Shown: positions 5,889-9,431 of the stretch, piece after piece
How positions within the stretch are numbered: the first letter of the stretch is position 1
How the letters are laid out: each line of letters starts with the position of its first letter
Origin: Zoogloeaceae bacterium
GTDB lineage: Bacteria > Pseudomonadota > Gammaproteobacteria > Burkholderiales > Rhodocyclaceae
Length of the DNA: 9,431 bases
Assembly (NCBI GenBank): GCA_015657735.1
Contig: SSSX01000644.1
Span: 1 to 9,431, forward strand
Direction: 5' to 3'
Notes under the pieces: model-generated
Database searches by the model: none
Told to the model about the DNA's origin: nothing
Seen by the model: the letters and a program-made list of their open reading frames with translations, nothing else
Translations under genes and position numbers: made by a program

Positions 5889-6677
5889 TTAGACGAAGCG
5901 CATCGAGACGGAGCCCAGATCCTGGAAGCGCACGTTGACGTTGTCGCCGGCATTGACGGTGATCGCCTCGGTGACGCCGCCGGTCATGATGAAGGTGCCG
6001 GCCGGGATCTCCTGGCCGCGCGCGCCCAGGTGGTTGGCGAGCATCGCCACGGCGGCCAGCGGGTGGCCGAGCACGGCGGCGCCGGCGGCCATGGTGCGGA
6101 TCTCGCCGTTGATCTCGAGGACCACGCCGAGGGTGCGCAGGTCGAGCTCGTCGAGATTGCGCATGGTGCCGCCGATCACGAAGCGCGACGAGGAGGTGTT
6201 GTCGGCGATCACGCTCTTGAGGTCGAACTTGAAGTCACGGTAGCGCGAGTCGATCACCTCGACGGCCGGGATGACGAAGTCGGTGGCGGCCATCACGGCG
6301 GCGACGTGGCAGCCGGGGCCCTTGAGCGGGGCCTTGGTGACGATGCAGATCTCGGCCTCGACCTTGGGGTGGATCAGTTCGGCGTGCTTGATCTCGCCGC
6401 CGTCGGGGCGCGACATGTAGTCGGCGACGAAGCCGAAGACGGGGGTCTCGACGCCCATCTGCTTCATCTTGGCAAAGGAGGTGAGGCCGCACTTGAGGCC
6501 GGCGATCTTGTTGCCGCGGGCTTCCTTGCGACGGCGGATCTCGTCCTGGATGGCGTAGGCGTCATCCCAGTCCATGTCCGGGTAGTCGTTGGTGATCTTG
6601 GTGACGTCGTGGGCCTGCAGTTCGGCGTTCTCGAGGTGTTCGGCGAGCTTGAGGATGGTGGCGTTGTCGAGGTTCAT
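5889..6677 (-). CDS. dmpH: 4-oxalocrotonate decarboxylase
   Basis: 262 residues, close to Pseudomonas DmpH/XylI in length and sequence throughout. It decarboxylates 4-oxalocrotonate (2-oxohex-3-enedioate) to 2-hydroxypenta-2,4-dienoate in the cytoplasm, using Mg2+/Mn2+. Family marks: ENAELQAHD (16-24), NDYPDM (30-35), GNKIAGLKCGLTS (55-67), QMGVETPVFGF (73-83), HPKVEAEI (103-110), EVIDSRYRDFKFDL (140-153), GAAVLGHPL and PAGTFIMTGG. Glu107, Glu109 and Glu140 match the metal-ligand glutamates of the hydratase/decarboxylase family. ATG 6677 is chosen because homologues start here; a longer frame back to 6740 would overlap dmpE and adds 21 residues unlike the family. The Shine-Dalgarno before 6677 is weak, so translation may depend on ribosomes arriving from dmpE, which ends 28 bases upstream. 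DmpH and DmpE are known to form a complex. It is separated from dmpE mainly by closer similarity to DmpH. Confidence 0.94.
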   Translation of the reverse strand: MNLDNATILKLAEHLENAELQAHDVTKITNDYPDMDWDDAYAIQDEIRRRKEARGNKIAGLKCGLTSFAKMKQMGVETPVFGFVADYMSRPDGGEIKHAELIHPKVEAEICIVTKAPLKGPGCHVAAVMAATDFVIPAVEVIDSRYRDFKFDLKSVIADNTSSSRFVIGGTMRNLDELDLRTLGVVLEINGEIRTMAAGAAVLGHPLAAVAMLANHLGARGQEIPAGTFIMTGGVTEAITVNAGDNVNVRFQDLGSVSMRFV

Positions 6678-6705
6678 GGTGTGGGGTTTCCCGAATGCGG
6701 AAGGA

Positions 6706-7488
6706 TCAGATGAAGCGCACCGAGGTGCCGCCCAGGCCACCGACGGAACACACGAGGCTGTCGCCGGCCTTGACCGGGACGAGGGGCGACTGGGAGCCGG
6801 AGAGGATCACTTCGCCGGCCTTGAGGCCAATGCCCAGGCGCCCCAGGGTGTTGGCGAGCCAGGCCACGGCATTGACCGGGGAGCCCTGCACGGCGGCGCC
6901 GGTGGAGGTGCTGATGACTTCGCCGTTCTTCTCGAGGACCATGCCGGCCAGCGCCAGGTCGAGGTCGCGCGGGCTCCGGCGCGTGCCGCCCAGGGTCAGC
7001 ACGCCGCACGAGGCGTTGTCGGCGACGGTGTCCTGGATCTTGATCTTCCAGTCCTTGATGCGCGAATCGACGATCTCGAAGCAGGGCACCACGCAGTCGG
7101 TGGCGCGCAGCACGTCGGCGGCGGTGACGCCGGGGCCCATCAGGTCGCGCTTGAGCACGAAGGCGACTTCGGCCTCGGCGCGCGGGGCGATCATGGAGCT
7201 GGCGACGATGGCTTCGCCTTCGTTGAAGACCATGCCGGAGGTCATCATGCCGAAGTCGGGCTGGTTGACCTTGAGCATGTCCATGACGACCTTGCTGGTG
7301 ACGCCGATCTTCTTGCCGATGATGGTCTCGCCGGCCTCGACGCGGCGCTGGATCATGCGCAGCTGGATCTGGTAGGCGTCTTCGATGGTGATCGCCGGTT
7401 CGCGGTCGGTGAGCGGGTCGATCGCGGTGCGGGTGATCAGCGCGTTGTACAGCTCGTCGCCGTACTTTTGAATCTGGGATGTATCCAT
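6706..7488 (-). CDS. dmpE: 2-oxopent-4-enoate (2-hydroxypenta-2,4-dienoate) hydratase
   Basis: 260 residues, the length of DmpE/XylJ/MhpD. It adds water to 2-hydroxypenta-2,4-dienoate to give 4-hydroxy-2-oxovalerate, the substrate of the (absent) aldolase DmpG. Family marks: YGDELYNAL (9-17), IEDAYQIQLRM (35-45), GKKIGVTSK (58-66), NQPDFG (75-80), APRAEAEVAFVLK (101-113), PCFEIVDSRIKDWKIKIQD (135-153), ADNASCG and GSPVNAVAWLANTLG. Asp78, Glu105, Glu107 and Glu138 line up with the metal and catalytic acids known for MhpD (about 78, 106, 108, 139). ATG 7488 has GAGG six bases upstream and gives the family's usual N-terminus. It lies between dmpC (88-base gap with a hairpin and a short repeat) and dmpH (28-base gap). 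It is paralogous to dmpH next door; LMGPGVT and the NASCG motif favour hydratase over decarboxylase. Confidence 0.94.
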   Translation of the reverse strand: MDTSQIQKYGDELYNALITRTAIDPLTDREPAITIEDAYQIQLRMIQRRVEAGETIIGKKIGVTSKVVMDMLKVNQPDFGMMTSGMVFNEGEAIVASSMIAPRAEAEVAFVLKRDLMGPGVTAADVLRATDCVVPCFEIVDSRIKDWKIKIQDTVADNASCGVLTLGGTRRSPRDLDLALAGMVLEKNGEVISTSTGAAVQGSPVNAVAWLANTLGRLGIGLKAGEVILSGSQSPLVPVKAGDSLVCSVGGLGGTSVRFI

Positions 7489-7505
7489 GGGAAGCCTCAG
7501 GAAAG

Positions 7506-7526
7506 GGGGTCGATGAGGGGTCGATG
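7506..7526. repeat. Short tandem direct repeat in the dmpC-dmpE gap
   Basis: GGGGTCGATG occurs at 7506-7515 and again at 7517-7526, an 11-bp period. On the minus strand this places two CATCGACCCC units 18 bases and more upstream of the dmpE start codon. It may be a simple slippage product; no function is assigned. Confidence 0.5.
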
Positions 7527-7543
7527 CGGGGTGTCGGTGAGCC

Positions 7544-7569
7544 GGCGCGCGCCGCGCGGCGGGCGCGCC
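7544..7569 (-). promoter_or_regulatory. GC-rich intercistronic hairpin between dmpC and dmpE
   Basis: GGCGCGC (7544-7550) pairs with GCGCGCC (7563-7569). Inside, GCC (7551-7553) pairs with GGC (7558-7560) around GCGC, with two unpaired G at 7561-7562. It lies just past the dmpC TGA on the minus strand, with no U-tract after it. It may stabilise or process the dmpC mRNA end. The composition is so GC-rich that partial symmetry by chance is possible. Confidence 0.35.
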
Positions 7570-7576
7570 AGGACGC

Positions 7577-9037
7577 TCAGTACTTGACCATCACGTTGCG
7601 CAGTTCGGTGTAGAACTCGAGCGAGTGCAGCCCGCCCTCGCGGCCGATGCCGGATTGCTTGGAGCCGCCGAAGGGGGTGCGCAGGTCGCGCAGGAACCAG
7701 CTGTTGATCCAGCACAGGCCGACTTCGATCTCGCCGGCCAGGCGCATGGCGCGGCCGATGTCCTGGGTGTGGATGGAGGTGGCGAGGCCGTAGCGGTTGT
7801 TGTTCACCATGTTGACCACTTCGTCCTCGGTGTCGAAGGGCTGGATGTGGCAGCACGGTCCGAAGATCTCTTCGGTGACGACGGTGGCGGTCTCGGGCAG
7901 GCCGGTCCAGATGGTGGGCTGGACCCAGCAGCCGTCCTTGAGTTCGTCGGGCATGTCGGGGATGCCGCCGCCGAAGACGATGTTGGCGCCTTCTTCCTTG
8001 GCCTTGGCGTACATGCCGAGGACCTTGGCCTGGTGCTTCTTGCTCACCAGCGGGCCGATCTTGGTGTCGGCGTCGAAGGGGCGGCCGGGTTTCATCTGTT
8101 CGGCCTTCTCCTTGAGGGCGGCGACGAACTTGTCGAAGAGCGGGCGCTGCACATAGACGCGCTCGGTGCCCAGGCACACCTGGCCGGCGTTCTCGAAGCA
8201 GGAGCGGGTGACGGTGGCCACGGCGTTGTCGAAGTCGCAGTCGGCGAACACGAGGGCGGCGTTCTTGCCGCCCAGTTCGAGCGAGACCGGGCGGATGCCG
8301 ACGGCGCCGGCCTGCATGATGGCGGTGCCGGTGCGCGTCTCGCCGGTGAAGGTGATGCCGTTCACGTCGGGGTGGGCGGTGAGGAAGGAGCCGGCGGAGT
8401 TGACGCCGAAGCCATTGACGACGTTATAGACGCCGGGGGGCACGCCGACCTTGTTCATGACTTCGCCCAGCAGCGTGGCGGTGCTGGGGGTGTCTTCGGA
8501 GGGCTTGACGACGACGGTGTTGCCGCAGGCGAGGGCCGGGCCGCACTTCCAGGTCATCAGCAGCAGCGGGAGGTTCCACGGGCAGATGATGGCGATGACC
8601 CCGCGCGGGGTGCGCACGCCGTAGCTGCGGGCGGTCTTGCCGTCGGGGGTGCGCATTTCGAACGACTCGGTGGAGGCGTTCTTGATGGTGTCGGTGAAGA
8701 TCTTGAAGTTGGCGGCGCCGCGCGGAATGTCGACGTGGGAGGCGAGGTGGTGCGGCTTGCCGGTGTCGGCGATCTCGGCCTGCAGGAAGTCGTCGAAGCG
8801 GTGGTTGATCTCGGCCACGATGGCATCGAGGATGGCGCACCGTTCGACCACCGAGAGCTTGCCCCACGGGCCTTTGAGCGCGGCCTTGGCGGCGGCTACC
8901 GCCGCATCGACTTCCGGCTGGCCCGCTTCATACACCATGCCGATCAGCGAGTTGTCGACCGGGTTGCGTTTCTCGTAGGTCTTGCCGCTGGCGTTGGTGA
9001 CGTACTCGCCGTTGATGAAATTCTTGATCTCTTTCAT
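7577..9037 (-). CDS. dmpC: 2-hydroxymuconic semialdehyde dehydrogenase (NAD+)
   Basis: 486 residues, the same length as Pseudomonas DmpC. It oxidises 2-hydroxymuconic semialdehyde, the catechol ring-cleavage product, to 2-hydroxymuconate with NAD+, entering the 4-oxalocrotonate branch. It is an aldehyde dehydrogenase superfamily member with all core residues: PWN (153-155), KPSEDTP (178-184), FTGETRTG (230-237, with GETRTG typical of this subfamily), catalytic base Glu254 in LELGGKNA, nucleophile Cys288 in GQVC, and EEIFGP (389-394). The N-terminus MKEIKNFINGEYV matches the family start. ATG 9037 has AAGAGAG six bases upstream; the longer frame from 9100 adds residues with no family likeness. 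It is the first gene after the terminator behind dmpB, so it probably heads a transcription unit dmpC-dmpE-dmpH-oxidoreductase. A 2-aminomuconic semialdehyde dehydrogenase is the closest alternative; the neighbours argue for the catechol pathway. Confidence 0.94.
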   Translation of the reverse strand: MKEIKNFINGEYVTNASGKTYEKRNPVDNSLIGMVYEAGQPEVDAAVAAAKAALKGPWGKLSVVERCAILDAIVAEINHRFDDFLQAEIADTGKPHHLASHVDIPRGAANFKIFTDTIKNASTESFEMRTPDGKTARSYGVRTPRGVIAIICPWNLPLLLMTWKCGPALACGNTVVVKPSEDTPSTATLLGEVMNKVGVPPGVYNVVNGFGVNSAGSFLTAHPDVNGITFTGETRTGTAIMQAGAVGIRPVSLELGGKNAALVFADCDFDNAVATVTRSCFENAGQVCLGTERVYVQRPLFDKFVAALKEKAEQMKPGRPFDADTKIGPLVSKKHQAKVLGMYAKAKEEGANIVFGGGIPDMPDELKDGCWVQPTIWTGLPETATVVTEEIFGPCCHIQPFDTEDEVVNMVNNNRYGLATSIHTQDIGRAMRLAGEIEVGLCWINSWFLRDLRTPFGGSKQSGIGREGGLHSLEFYTELRNVMVKY

Positions 9038-9131
9038 GTCGTACTCTCTTGTTATGGTGTCCCACCACCCAACGCCGCTCCAGGCGCTTCGGATCAACAC
9101 CGGCTCAGGAAGACTTTCTTAATGTGTGCTT

Positions 9132-9146
9132 CGTGAACAAATCACG
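9132..9146. promoter_or_regulatory. Inverted repeat CGTGA-N5-TCACG, candidate operator upstream of dmpC
   Basis: Perfect 5-bp arms (9132-9136, 9142-9146) with a 5-nt spacer in the AT-rich gap between dmpB and dmpC. If the proposed dmpC promoter is right, the repeat covers the transcription start and first bases, a classical repressor position. The regulator is unknown. Confidence 0.3.
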
Positions 9147-9152
9147 GACGCA

Positions 9153-9181
9153 AGCATAACGCGATTTCGCGAAAATATTAA
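9153..9181 (-). promoter_or_regulatory. Candidate sigma-70 promoter for dmpC-dmpE-dmpH-oxidoreductase
   Basis: On the minus strand TTAATA (9181-9176), a 17-bp spacer and TATGCT (9158-9153) each match four of six consensus bases; the predicted start is near 9146, about 108 bases before the dmpC ATG. The spacer contains the perfect 10-bp palindrome TTTCGCGAAA (9165-9174), and an AT-rich inverted repeat (AAAATAT 9172-9178 with ATATTTT 9191-9197) overlaps and precedes the -35. The region is strikingly AT-rich compared with its surroundings. The hexamers are weak, so this is tentative. Confidence 0.35.
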
Positions 9182-9217
9182 GAAATCTCGATATTTTTTA
9201 GGAGCCGCTTCGGAATC

Positions 9218-9248
9218 AAAAAAAACGCGCACCGGTGATCGGTGCGCG
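9218..9248 (-). terminator. Intrinsic terminator after catechol 2,3-dioxygenase
   Basis: A perfect 9-bp inverted repeat, 9226-9234 (CGCGCACCG) with 9240-9248 (CGGTGCGCG), and a 5-nt loop. On the minus strand the stem is followed directly by eight T (9225 down to 9218). It starts 11 bases after the dioxygenase stop codon. It separates dmpB from dmpC transcriptionally, at least in part. Confidence 0.9.
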
Positions 9249-9259
9249 GTTGCCTGTTA

Positions 9260-9431
9260 TCAGGTGAACACCGACAGGAAGGCTTCGTTCAGTTTGCGAT
9301 CGTGGTAGAAGATCGCCGGTCCGAGCGATTCGTCGTACCAGGTGATGGGCGGCTTGTCCGGATAGTAGATGTAGCCGCCGGCGAAGACTTCGTTGCGGTT
9401 GCCCGACGGATCGAAGAAATAGATCGTCTCG
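9260..9431 (-). CDS. dmpB: Catechol 2,3-dioxygenase, C-terminal end (partial, start outside window)
   Basis: An open frame on the minus strand enters at the window edge (9431) and ends with TGA at 9262-9260; 56 C-terminal residues are visible. The segment IYFFDPSGNRNEVF is the end of the extradiol ring-cleavage dioxygenase signature (Y-x2-D-P-x-G-x2-x-E). Its last Glu (codon 9391-9389) corresponds to the iron-ligand glutamate of XylE-type enzymes. The tail GPAIFYHDRKLNEAFLSVFT closely resembles the DmpB/XylE C-terminus. The enzyme is Fe(II)-dependent and opens catechol with O2 to 2-hydroxymuconic semialdehyde, the substrate of the next gene product. FAGGYIYYPD differs from the Pseudomonas form (FCGG...), suggesting another extradiol I.2 subgroup; that is inference. 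The ring substrate range cannot be judged from this fragment. Confidence 0.92.
   Translation of the reverse strand, partial: ETIYFFDPSGNRNEVFAGGYIYYPDKPPITWYDESLGPAIFYHDRKLNEAFLSVFT

Noticed and set aside
5762..5953. N-terminal extension of the oxidoreductase from an ATG at 5953
   Set aside because: The extra 64 residues overlap dmpH coding sequence, are Arg/Pro/Ala-rich and lack family likeness; ATG 5761 has a good Shine-Dalgarno.
7625..9136. A 503-codon + strand frame opposite dmpC, and similar long frames at 6030-6713 and 6589-7587
   Set aside because: Mirror frames of dmpC, dmpH and dmpE with Gly/Ala/Asp/Val/His-rich translations. The minus-strand proteins have clear families and catalytic residues.
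9038..9217. A sigma-54 promoter upstream of dmpC like those of phenol operons
   Set aside because: I found no GG-N10-GC element with flanking consensus on the minus strand in this spacer; a sigma-70-like candidate fits better, though weakly.
9126..9308. A 60-codon + strand frame at the right end
   Set aside because: It spans the dmpB terminator and overlaps the real dmpB C-terminus on the other strand; there is no recognisable product.
1..9431. CRISPR arrays, insertion sequences, tRNA/rRNA genes, phage or toxin-antitoxin genes
   Set aside because: No regularly spaced repeats, transposase-like proteins, terminal repeats or tRNA-like folds were noticed in any gap; the gaps are too short and are accounted for by promoters and terminators.

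Overview
The window is GC-rich, densely coding DNA of a Gram-negative, aromatic-degrading proteobacterium. The protein sequences and gene mix suggest a Rhodocyclales-type betaproteobacterium (Azoarcus, Thauera or Aromatoleum-like). That placement is inference from resemblance and was not computed. There is no sign of mobile elements, CRISPR, rRNA or tRNA.

Left part, + strand (1-1896): the 3' portion of a YdiF/propionate-CoA-transferase-type acyl-CoA transferase (its start lies outside the window). One base later comes a 4-hydroxybenzoyl-CoA-thioesterase-type hotdog protein, then a strong rho-independent terminator.

Middle, gene-free stretch (1853-2218): this is not empty. It holds the + strand terminator of the thioesterase operon, a minus-strand terminator that probably ends the large leftward operon, two dyad sequences, a near-consensus sigma-54 (-24/-12) promoter on the + strand, and about 30 bp further on a very strong + strand terminator. 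No gene lies between that promoter and its terminator. Together they predict a sigma-54-dependent RNA of about 65 nt that lies opposite the 3' untranslated region of the leftward operon. This is the least expected structure in the window.

Right part, - strand (2219-9431), in transcription order: the C-terminal end of an extradiol catechol 2,3-dioxygenase (dmpB/xylE type, cut by the window edge), an intrinsic terminator, a 221-bp AT-rich spacer with a possible new promoter, 2-hydroxymuconic semialdehyde dehydrogenase (dmpC), 2-oxopent-4-enoate hydratase (dmpE), 4-oxalocrotonate decarboxylase (dmpH), and a large fused indolepyruvate:ferredoxin oxidoreductase (1180 aa). The first four are the oxidative (4-oxalocrotonate) branch of catechol meta-cleavage: catechol, then 2-hydroxymuconic semialdehyde (DmpB), then 2-hydroxymuconate (DmpC), then, after tautomerisation, decarboxylation by DmpH and hydration by DmpE to 4-hydroxy-2-oxovalerate. 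The tautomerase (dmpI), hydrolase (dmpD), aldolase (dmpG) and acylating aldehyde dehydrogenase (dmpF) are not in the window. The position where dmpF/dmpG or dmpI might be expected is taken by the 2-oxoacid oxidoreductase, which is unusual for this operon type. GC-rich hairpins sit in the dmpC-dmpE and dmpH-oxidoreductase gaps but not in the dmpE-dmpH gap, fitting a tightly co-expressed E/H pair (known to form a complex) and separately tuned flanking genes.
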